A stretch of DNA of 39,297 nucleotides from Saprospiraceae bacterium (GTDB taxonomy: Bacteria > Bacteroidota > Bacteroidia > Chitinophagales > Saprospiraceae). Where the stretch lies: the NCBI GenBank assembly GCA_007121335.1, contig SKLY01000194.1, forward strand, positions 1-39,297, given 5' to 3'. Positions 33,075 to 39,297 of this stretch are shown here, in pieces; the first letter of the stretch is position 1; the number at the start of each line of letters is the position of its first letter. The translations under genes and the position numbers were made by a program. Under the pieces are notes generated by a model. It ran no database searches. It saw nothing but the letters and a program-made list of their open reading frames with translations, and was not told where the DNA came from.

Positions 33075-35021
33075 TCAATTCTCCTTATTGTCCCTGACCA
33101 CAACCATTTCAGTCCTTCGATTGAGTGCCCTGCCCTCTTCAGTTTCGTTGTCGGCAATTGGTTTCGACTCACCAAATCCCCGGGAAGATATGCGCTCCGG
33201 ATCTATTCCTTTTTCAATAAGATACTCCACTACAGACGCCGCCCTTTTTTCGGATAATATGAGATTGTCACCGGGGTCTCCAATATTGTCTGTGTGTCCG
33301 TGGATTTCTACCTTTACTTCTTCCTGAGCATCCAGATACTCCACCAACCTGTCCAGTTCAGAAAAGGATGAAGTATCCAATCGATGCGATCCAAATTCGA
33401 AGAGGACATTTTCCAACACGATGGAAGTTTCAACTGTGTCGTGCTCCTCCGGAAGGGGCTTCAGGGGGATATTAATCACAAAGGGATTATCTGCAGTGGC
33501 TTTGCCCTCCACGGAAATCCTGCGCGACACAAATTCATATCCTTTTTTGTGCACATTAAGTGAGTAGTCGGCCTCGGTGGTAAGCACGGCGAACATGGTC
33601 CCTGCAGAGCCGAGGATGTGGTTGTAAACCGTCTCATCTTTTGTGAGATTCACAATTCGAGCATTTGCCTTGAGGGGCTTACCGGTCAGCGCATCAAAAA
33701 CTTTTGCCTGAATGTAGGTGACCGGGCTGGCCTGTGCGTAATCAGGGAGGCTAAAGCTGAATATGCGGTAAATGCCCCGCTTTTCAGGTGGTTGAAACCG
33801 GTCGCTGGCCATGTAGGCTGTCAGTCCATCGGAATCGACAAAAATGGCTCCATCGTGGGCCATGGTATTAATGGGATAGCCAAGGTTGACAGGGTTTTCC
33901 CATTTTCCGTCATCGTCTTTGCGGGCCACAAAAATATCGTAATCACCCATGCCGGGATGCCCATTGGACTTGAAAAACAGGGTCCTGCCGTCCTTGTGAA
34001 GAAAAGGGGAAGCCTCATTGCCAGGGCTGTTAATTTCCGGTCCTGCGTTCACAGGTGTCGCAAAATTACCACCGGACAATATCCGGCTGTACCAGATATC
34101 TCTTCCACCCTCTCCTCCGGGCCGGTCGCTGGCAAAGTAAAAAGTGCGGCCGTCCGGTCCAAAAGCCGGTTGACTGTCCCATCCCCTGCTATTGACCTGT
34201 TCGCCGAGATTGTACGGCCCTCGCCACTGGCCGGTGCTCTCACTTCTGACCGCCAAATAAAGATCGCAACCACCGATATTATCGCGGTGATTACATATGG
34301 TGAGCAACATCATATTGCCGTCCGGCGAAATACTGGGAGCGGCATTGTGTGGGTACTGCTCCAGAAAAGAATATCGTATCGGAGTACTCCAGCCATCTTC
34401 TGTTTTTGCAGAAGAAACGATGTACTCCGTGCCCCGTTCCCTCACTGTGTAAACCAACCGCTCCCCATCCAGAGATTTCACCGGTAAATAGATGGATTGG
34501 TGATCTTCCACTGGCAGTTCGACCTGCCTGGGTTCAAATTCCACTGGTTCGTGGATGGCTTGATTAATAAAACGCGCATTGGACAGCCACTCTTTGGCTG
34601 TGGACTCCCATCTGCTACCCTCTGCTATCTTCTGAAATTTTTCAAGGGGTTCGATGGCCTTTTCAGGTTTTCCGAGATGCAAAAAACATCTACCCTTCAA
34701 GAGCCAGGAGTCATTGAACAGGGGGTCGAATTCCTCCTGGTCCGTGATTGCTGTGAAAGCCTCCAGAGCCTCTTCGTATCGGGCCAGTTCAAAGTTGGAA
34801 ACACCGTAAAAGTAAAGGGAAGGCACGTGATCCGGGTTTCTGTTGAGAACGCGCTCCATCTGTTCAATGGCCCTTTCAAACATGCCATGGGCGAAATAGT
34901 CTCTGCCCTCATTAAATGCTCTCTCTGCTCGTCTGTTGAGTTCGGGATCATCCTGAGCGACTATTAAGGTTGGAACCGCAATGAGAAATGCGGCAAAGAA
35001 AATTTTAATGGTATTAAGCAT
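33075..35021 (-). CDS. PorE-like TPR / PD40 propeller / CarboxypepD_reg / OmpA-C outer-membrane protein
   Basis: A 648-residue exported protein with a signal peptide (MLNTIKIFFAAFLIAVPTLIVA). The order is: TPR repeats (about 25-155), PD40/WD40-type propeller blades (about 175-425, with APSISPDGNMMLL, QPAFGPDGRTFYFASDRPGG and FLHKDGRTLFFKSNG), a carboxypeptidase-regulatory-like sandwich (about 436-522), and the OmpA C-terminal domain (about 535-645) with the peptidoglycan-binding signature IHGHTDNIGD and ILSEKRAASVVEYL. This order matches PorE, which ties the T9SS PorK/PorN ring to peptidoglycan. Bacteroidota also have many paralogues with the same order, so PorE itself is possible but unproved. 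It lies 142 bp upstream of rlmD on the same strand. Confidence 0.88.
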   Translation of the reverse strand: MLNTIKIFFAAFLIAVPTLIVAQDDPELNRRAERAFNEGRDYFAHGMFERAIEQMERVLNRNPDHVPSLYFYGVSNFELARYEEALEAFTAITDQEEFDPLFNDSWLLKGRCFLHLGKPEKAIEPLEKFQKIAEGSRWESTAKEWLSNARFINQAIHEPVEFEPRQVELPVEDHQSIYLPVKSLDGERLVYTVRERGTEYIVSSAKTEDGWSTPIRYSFLEQYPHNAAPSISPDGNMMLLTICNHRDNIGGCDLYLAVRSESTGQWRGPYNLGEQVNSRGWDSQPAFGPDGRTFYFASDRPGGEGGRDIWYSRILSGGNFATPVNAGPEINSPGNEASPFLHKDGRTLFFKSNGHPGMGDYDIFVARKDDDGKWENPVNLGYPINTMAHDGAIFVDSDGLTAYMASDRFQPPEKRGIYRIFSFSLPDYAQASPVTYIQAKVFDALTGKPLKANARIVNLTKDETVYNHILGSAGTMFAVLTTEADYSLNVHKKGYEFVSRRISVEGKATADNPFVINIPLKPLPEEHDTVETSIVLENVLFEFGSHRLDTSSFSELDRLVEYLDAQEEVKVEIHGHTDNIGDPGDNLILSEKRAASVVEYLIEKGIDPERISSRGFGESKPIADNETEEGRALNRRTEMVVVRDNKEN

Positions 35022-35094
35022 ACAAGATAAAACAGTTGCCGGGACTGCCGTATTTTTAGCAAGGTGGGTTATTTTTGGTGTAATTGCGGGAGGA

Positions 35095-35178
35095 AGCGGA
35101 CGAAAGGCATTGCGTCCCTACATCTGAATTGATTCAAACCCTATCCGACATTATTAACTGTCTGAACTTTGTACTTTC
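35095..35178 (+). repeat. REP-like direct repeat, copy 1 (84 nt, degenerate hairpin)
   Basis: It starts AGCGGACGAAAGGCATTGCG and ends CTGAACTTTGTACTTTC. It matches copy 2 at about 88 percent of positions by eye. Its hairpin is weakened by the change of C to A in GGACGAAA. Confidence 0.8.
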
Positions 35179-35213
35179 AAAAATATGTCTTGTGCGACAA
35201 AATAGGACCATGT

Positions 35214-35297
35214 AGCGGACGCAAGGCATTGCGTCCCTACATCCGAATTTATTCATATCCTATCCGCCAATATCAACTTTCTGAACTTTGTACTTTC
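35214..35297 (+). repeat. REP-like direct repeat, copy 2 (84 nt, intact hairpin)
   Basis: It contains a near-perfect hairpin at 35211-35241: TGTAG(C)GGACGCAA, loop GGCA, TTGCGTCCCTACA, with 13 pairs and a single bulged C. A further partial copy of its end (TGAACTTTGTGCT) follows at about 35298-35310. Hairpins of this GGACGCAA-GGCA-TTGCGTCC kind resemble dispersed REP elements mobilised by RAYT transposases. No transposase gene is nearby. Confidence 0.8.
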
Positions 35298-35323
35298 TGA
35301 ACTTTGTGCTTAAACCTGTGAAA

Positions 35324-36343
35324 CTAGTTTTTTTGCAGGAGTTCCTCTGCACCGGTAGAGCCGAGTTCAGCGGCCTCCTTCCAATCGGACAAATACCCGC
35401 TCGAGCCGCTTTTTTGCTTCGCAATACCGCGTTTCAGCAATTGATCTGCTTTTGGCACAGTGCCATGTCCTTCCTTTAATTTGAGGGATTCGTTGATTGC
35501 ATCGATCGCTTTTTCATACTCGCCCAACTCCATCAAAACCTGGCCATACTGGAACAGACAGTGCTTTCTCCACAAAAAGTTGATGTCTTTTTCATCTAAC
35601 TTTCTCCTGGTGAAAAGGCGGAGATCAAACTCCGCTTCTTTGTACTGTTTTAAGTTGATATGACAGGTCGCTTTAAGGCGTCTGGCTATCCAGTAAACCT
35701 CCTGAAGAGCGAGGGATTTTTTGGTAGCCTGATCCAGATCTGCGATGGCTTTTTCCCACTCTTTTCTCATCATATAAAGGCGTCCCCTCCCCACGAGTGC
35801 ATCGGCATTTTCGGGGTCGAGTCTAATGGCTTTGCTGTAGTCGTAATCGGCGTCTTCGTAGTGTCGGAGCATCATATTCACATGGCCTCTGCGCTCGTAG
35901 GCCTGTGAGTGCTTATCGTATTTATTGATTACCTTGTTGAGCATTTTCATGGCATCTTTTTCCTTGCCTTCGAGTGTGCTCAATTTTTTCCCTTTCTGAA
36001 AACTCTGAACCACCACTTTATCGCTCTCGGGCTCAACTATATGGCAATCCAGCACAACGTTGTTTTCCACCATCCAACATCCCAGCTTTCCGGAAACTGC
36101 GAACTGGGCCAAATACTGCACCAAATCCACAGAATTGCGGTAAAATTTTTCAGATAACTGGGTGACTGTCCGGGGTACTTCGATAGAAAAATTCTCTTCA
36201 TTGAAGTGTTCCTCGGTTAGGAATGTCTCGTTTTTATAGTATGTTTCGAGGCGGTGAATCGCCATTTTAAACACCTTGTCATAGGTGGCCCGAGAACCAA
36301 AATCCAGTCTGCCCTGGAAGATAGTTTTATAAAATTTGATCAT
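35324..36343 (-). CDS. TPR-repeat protein
   Basis: A 339-residue protein without signal peptide or membrane helix, so probably cytoplasmic. The first about 125 residues form an unrecognised N-terminal domain (FSIEVPRTVTQLSEKFYRNS, GKLGCWMVENNVVLDCHIVE). From about 130 on come at least four TPR units, for example YERRGHVNMMLRHYEDADYDYS, ALVGRGRLYMMRKEWEKAIADL and LFQYGQVLMELGEYEKAIDAI. TPRs mediate protein contacts, and the partner is unknown. Its promoter region carries a perfect -7 box inside an inverted repeat, so specific regulation is possible. Confidence 0.82.
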   Translation of the reverse strand: MIKFYKTIFQGRLDFGSRATYDKVFKMAIHRLETYYKNETFLTEEHFNEENFSIEVPRTVTQLSEKFYRNSVDLVQYLAQFAVSGKLGCWMVENNVVLDCHIVEPESDKVVVQSFQKGKKLSTLEGKEKDAMKMLNKVINKYDKHSQAYERRGHVNMMLRHYEDADYDYSKAIRLDPENADALVGRGRLYMMRKEWEKAIADLDQATKKSLALQEVYWIARRLKATCHINLKQYKEAEFDLRLFTRRKLDEKDINFLWRKHCLFQYGQVLMELGEYEKAIDAINESLKLKEGHGTVPKADQLLKRGIAKQKSGSSGYLSDWKEAAELGSTGAEELLQKN

Positions 36344-36435
36344 ATGCTAATTACCGTAACTTATCCCTGTTGAAAAAAACCTACAAATTCACTGCAAAAA
36401 GGGTTCCACAATTTCACACTGCAAGCAACATTTCC

Positions 36436-36464
36436 CTTTGATAAGCAAATTCGCTTATGCAAAG
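36436..36464. repeat. Inverted repeat next to the TPR gene promoter
   Basis: CTTTG-ATAAGC, 6-nt centre AAATTC, GCTTAT-(G)-CAAAG: 11 pairs with a single extra G. It overlaps the -7 box and the expected transcription start of the TPR gene, and lies about 110 bp downstream of the DinB-family gene stop, so operator or terminator roles are both possible. No U-run follows on the minus strand. Confidence 0.6.
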
Positions 36465-36467
36465 TTA
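36460..36467 (-). promoter_or_regulatory. Perfect TAnnTTTG -7 box (TAACTTTG) of the TPR gene
   Basis: The start would fall near 36453, inside the inverted repeat, with a leader of about 110 nt before the ATG at 36343. Confidence 0.5.
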
Positions 36468-36575
36468 TTGAATTGCTATAAAATACTTCCTGAAGACCAA
36501 CAAAAAGAGGTCCAATGAAAATGGACACCTAATTTTATACCGCCTTAAATTGATTTCCCAGTTTTTGAACGCAGC

Positions 36576-37106
36576 TCAGGGAAGATACTTATTTTGGATG
36601 GTGACAAAATGTGTTCTGACATGCCCGGTTATTATGTAAAGAATCGCTCTGGCGGATAATTTTTTTCCATCGATTGTGCAAAATCGTCTCCACTGATCTT
36701 CGTCTAAAGTTTCAGCAAATGCAACAACGACCTTTCTCACCGACTTCCACTCTCCTCGCAATTCCACCCACTCCCTCGCATCATCGATGGTATTTTTGGC
36801 ATACCATTCGTAGTCGTAACCGGGATAGGAGTTGGGGTCGTTTCGCGCTGCTGCCAGCAACCTCCACGACATAACCCGCTCGCAATCAATCAAGTGAAGA
36901 ATCAATTGACGTAGGGTCCATTTCCCGTGGTCGTAAGCATAATCTAAATCAAGTCCAGGGCTGTGATCCAAAAGTTCGATTTGCTCATAAAAATCACTCT
37001 TCAGACACTTTAAGGGGTTGCTATCTCCCATTCGATCAATGTAATTTTTGTAATACGCATCGTACTCGTCCGGACCAGGCTTAGCCGGAAAAACCAATTT
37101 CCCCAT
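36576..37106 (-). CDS. DinB-family metal-dependent protein (DfsB/YfiT-like)
   Basis: A 176-residue four-helix-bundle protein. The family's metal-binding His triad is visible as His71 (LILHLIDCERV), His162 and His166 (ITGHVRTHFVTI). Family members bind Zn or Ni and some act as thiol (bacillithiol or mycothiol) transferases; the true substrate here is unknown. The frame stays open to 37409, but that would cover the divergent pth gene's first 50 codons, and the N-terminus MGKLVFPAKPGPDEY is natural for the family, so the ATG at 37106 is used. Confidence 0.87.
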   Translation of the reverse strand: MGKLVFPAKPGPDEYDAYYKNYIDRMGDSNPLKCLKSDFYEQIELLDHSPGLDLDYAYDHGKWTLRQLILHLIDCERVMSWRLLAAARNDPNSYPGYDYEWYAKNTIDDAREWVELRGEWKSVRKVVVAFAETLDEDQWRRFCTIDGKKLSARAILYIITGHVRTHFVTIQNKYLP

Positions 37107-37211
37107 TGTAATGACTTTAGAAGTGGAACACCGTATCGGGTAAATTGATTCAGGCAGCAATAATATTGCAGGATGATTGAGATTCATTAGATGGCAAACT
37201 ACAGAAAAAAC

Positions 37212-37219
37212 TAACTTTG
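37212..37219 (+). promoter_or_regulatory. pth: Perfect TAnnTTTG -7 box (TAACTTTG) of pth
   Basis: It lies 37 nt before the ATG at 37257, which fits a leader of about 30 nt. Confidence 0.6.
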
Positions 37220-37256
37220 CGCCCATCGAGGCATAAAACAGCGAAAATTCCATTTG

Positions 37257-37820
37257 ATGAAATACCTGATAACCGGTTTGGGGAATATGGGACCTGACTA
37301 CGATGGGACCAGGCACAATATAGGTTTTGATGTGATCGACCACCTCTGTGAGGAATTTGGTGTGGAAATGAAGGACAGTTCGCTGGGGTTCCTCGGTGAA
37401 ATGAAACACAAGGGTCGTTCCATCTACCTGCTAAAGCCCACCACCTTCATGAATCGGAGTGGAAAGGCAATCCGCCACTGGATGACCAAGCTCAAAATCC
37501 CTGTTGAGCGCACTCTTGTCATTCTCGATGATGTCAATTTAGAACCCGGTATAATCAAATTGAAACCCAAGGGGTCAGACGGAGGTCACAATGGGCTGAA
37601 AAGCATTCAGCAAATGCTGGGCACCTCCTCCTATCCGCGACTGCGTATCGGAATTGGTAGAAACTTTCACTCAGGAGAGCAAGTGAGATACGTTTTGGGC
37701 AGATGGACGTCAGAGGAACTGGAGCAAATAAATCCGGCTATAAAAAAAGCAGCCGATGGTTGTCTGCAATTTGCCACCATTGGAATCCAGCATGCTATGA
37801 ATTCAGTGAACAGCAAATAG
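37257..37820 (+). CDS. pth: Peptidyl-tRNA hydrolase
   Basis: Releases tRNA from peptidyl-tRNAs that drop off the ribosome. In the 187-residue protein the catalytic residues of bacterial Pth are all in place: Asn10 and His20 (GLGNMGPDYDGTRHNIGFD), Asn66 (PTTFMNRSGKA), Asp91 (VILDDVNLEPG) and Asn112 (GSDGGHNGLKSI). ATG 37257 is preceded directly by an in-frame TTG (37254) that is not needed. It is convergent with the RNase G gene, whose stop is only 5 bp away, with no visible terminator between them. Confidence 0.97.
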   Translation: MKYLITGLGNMGPDYDGTRHNIGFDVIDHLCEEFGVEMKDSSLGFLGEMKHKGRSIYLLKPTTFMNRSGKAIRHWMTKLKIPVERTLVILDDVNLEPGIIKLKPKGSDGGHNGLKSIQQMLGTSSYPRLRIGIGRNFHSGEQVRYVLGRWTSEELEQINPAIKKAADGCLQFATIGIQHAMNSVNSK

Positions 37821-37825
37821 CGGAA

Positions 37826-39297
37826 TTAACTCAATCTAATCTCATCTTCCGAGGCGTCGAAAAAGCGATAGTCCATCAGTTGCAGATCTGTATCGTGTTT
37901 TACCCTAATCCACTTTTTGTACTTGAGGTACCACCTGTGCTGCTGATTGGGGAAACCCTTTTTCAAGTAAGCTGCAATAAATGGATGTACTACAAGAGTG
38001 ATTGATTTATGAGACTTGGATTTGATAATAAACTCCAGGTCGCGTTCGATTTCTACCAGGATTTCAACTGAGGAGTTGATATTTCCGCTACCATTGCAGG
38101 AGGGGCACTTTTCCGAGGTGTCGATTTTTACTGCAGGGCGCACGCGCTCACGTGTTATTTGCATCAGGCCGAATTTACTCAGCGGCAGCACTGTGTGTTG
38201 AGCGGAATCATTCTTCATGTGGTTCCGCATGGCTTTGTACAACTTGTGCTTATTCTCATTGTTCCGCATATCGATATAATCCACAATGATGAGTCCTCCG
38301 AGATCTCTCAATCTGAGTTGCCGTGCTATTTCTTCTGCGGATTCCATATTTACCGAAAAGGCAGCCTCTTCCTGGTCTCGCTTTACAGATTTTGGTCCGC
38401 TATTGACGTCGATCACATGCATGGCCTCGGTGTGCTCGATCACGAGATAAGCCCCACTTCCCATAGTAGAGGTCTTTCCAAAAGAAGTTTTAATCTGACG
38501 GGTTACGCCGTATTTATCAAAAATAGGTGTTCTGCCCCGGTAGCAGGAGAGAATATTTGCCTTGCCGGGAGCCACCGAATTGAGATACCCCTTGACATTA
38601 CTGTAAAGGTCCTTATCGTCGATAACGATCCGGTTGAAATCATCCGTGAGCATGTCCCTTAAAATACTGGTGGTTTTATCCAATTCGCTCAAAATTTTGA
38701 CCGGTGGTTTGGAATTGACCAATTGAGAGCGGACACTACCCCACTTTTCAGTCAATTGGTTGAGTTCTTCGTGCAGGTCGCTCACTTTTTTCCCCTCGGC
38801 CGCAGTTCTGACAATAACCCCGAAATTCTTGGGTTTGATACTCTCCACCAGCAACTGTAATCGCTTCTTTTCATCCGAATTGGATATCTTTTTAGAAATG
38901 GCAATTACGTCATTAAACGGGCTTAGTACAAGATTTCTACCGGGTATGGTAATTTCACAACTCAGTCTCGGTCCCTTGGTAGAGATAGGTTCTTTAAGCA
39001 CCTGGACGAGAACCGGTTGTTTTTTATTGAATACCTGATTGATCTTTCCCGACTTGTGGATGGGGTCCTGCATCTCAAAATTGTCCAGCATTTGAGTGTG
39101 CTGTTTGTTTGCGATTGAATCCTTTGTGAATTTGATCAAAGAGCGCACATTGGGACCGAGATCCGTGTAGTGCAGGAAAGCATCCTTTTTATGCCCGATC
39201 TCAACAAAAGCTGCATTGAGTCCCGGCATCAATTTTTTAATGTAACCGAGATATATATCACCAACTATAAACCGCTGGTTGGTTTTTTCTTTATGCA
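37826..39297 (-). CDS. rng: Ribonuclease G / E family endoribonuclease (5' end beyond window)
   Basis: The frame stays open to the right edge: upstream of an apparent TTG start at 39232 the sequence continues in frame as KEKTNQRFIVGDIYLGYIKK, the normal S1-domain start of RNase G, so only a short N-terminus is missing. RNase G/E matures rRNA and degrades mRNA. The catalytic Mg-binding Asp residues are seen in MHVIDVNSGPKS and GLIIVDYIDMRN, and the zinc-link motif in CPSCNGSG. The C-terminal domain (VHPFIAAYLKKGFPNQQHRW) is of the short RNase G type, with no long RNase E-like degradosome tail. Confidence 0.95.
   Translation of the reverse strand, partial: HKEKTNQRFIVGDIYLGYIKKLMPGLNAAFVEIGHKKDAFLHYTDLGPNVRSLIKFTKDSIANKQHTQMLDNFEMQDPIHKSGKINQVFNKKQPVLVQVLKEPISTKGPRLSCEITIPGRNLVLSPFNDVIAISKKISNSDEKKRLQLLVESIKPKNFGVIVRTAAEGKKVSDLHEELNQLTEKWGSVRSQLVNSKPPVKILSELDKTTSILRDMLTDDFNRIVIDDKDLYSNVKGYLNSVAPGKANILSCYRGRTPIFDKYGVTRQIKTSFGKTSTMGSGAYLVIEHTEAMHVIDVNSGPKSVKRDQEEAAFSVNMESAEEIARQLRLRDLGGLIIVDYIDMRNNENKHKLYKAMRNHMKNDSAQHTVLPLSKFGLMQITRERVRPAVKIDTSEKCPSCNGSGNINSSVEILVEIERDLEFIIKSKSHKSITLVVHPFIAAYLKKGFPNQQHRWYLKYKKWIRVKHDTDLQLMDYRFFDASEDEIRLS

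Larger units (their letters stand above)
35022..35323. other. 302-bp intergenic region holding two copies of a REP-like repeat
   Basis: Apart from the PorE-like gene's upstream sequence, most of this gap is filled by two 84-nt direct repeats (35095-35178 and 35214-35297). I see no gene. Confidence 0.7.

Noticed and set aside
36576-37409. A 277-codon version of the DinB-family protein
   Set aside because: The extra 101 codons overlap the start of pth on the other strand and the natural family N-terminus is at 37106.
37821-37825. A shared terminator between pth and the RNase G gene
   Set aside because: The genes are 5 bp apart and no stem-loop is visible around the stops.

Overview
The window looks like chromosomal DNA of a Bacteroidota bacterium. 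The signs are: a GldH-type gliding lipoprotein; exported proteins ending in type IX secretion (T9SS) sorting domains; a PorV/PorQ-like outer-membrane protein; a SusC-like TonB-dependent receptor with an N-terminal carboxypeptidase-regulatory domain; a PorE-like TPR/PD40/OmpA protein; no clear Shine-Dalgarno sequences; and many perfect TAnnTTTG boxes, the -7 element of the Bacteroidota housekeeping sigma factor, just upstream of genes. A Saprospiria- or Cytophagia-like lineage is a reasonable guess, but the sequence alone does not settle the class. I see no rRNA, tRNA, insertion sequence, phage gene or CRISPR array.

Layout. 1-5.2 kb: the 5' end of a possible MscS-type channel, a CDF metal transporter with a Cys/His-rich tail, a secreted T9SS-sorted alpha/beta hydrolase, a GNAT-like protein and a short-chain polyprenyl diphosphate synthase. 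5.3-10.3 kb: topoisomerase IV subunit A, then an ECF sigma factor whose stop codon abuts the start of a protein that appears to join a cytoplasmic region, one membrane helix, a periplasmic linker and an outer-membrane beta-barrel. 10.4-11.4 kb: greA and a HIT-family gene. 11.4-20.4 kb: a minus-strand block of a TonB-dependent receptor, a 1326-residue exported protein with a T9SS-type C-terminus and a PorV/PorQ-like protein. Strong hairpins lie after the second and third genes. 20.5-24.5 kb: a D-2-hydroxyacid dehydrogenase with a TTG start and, divergently, carB lacking the allosteric domain. 24.6-27.5 kb: tlpA-like, grpE, dnaJ and gldH in one direction. 27.8-30.2 kb: a flavin reductase-like protein, a GlsB/YeaQ-type membrane protein and an orphan VWA (CoxE-like) protein. 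30.2-37.1 kb: rfbA, an unknown 130-residue protein, rlmD (TTG start), a PorE-like protein, a REP-like repeat pair, a TPR protein and a DinB-family protein. 37.2 kb to the end: pth, convergent with an RNase G gene cut by the window edge.

How the genes fit together. Much of the window concerns the cell envelope and T9SS export: two T9SS-sorted proteins, a PorV-like protein that could shuttle one of them, a PorE-like peptidoglycan anchor, GldH, and the sigma/beta-barrel pair that could report envelope state to transcription. The best candidates for under-described systems are the receptor/giant cargo/PorV-like trio and the trans-envelope sigma regulator. The rest is housekeeping: replication, translation quality control, chaperones, pyrimidine and arginine precursor synthesis, rRNA modification and dTDP-sugar synthesis.
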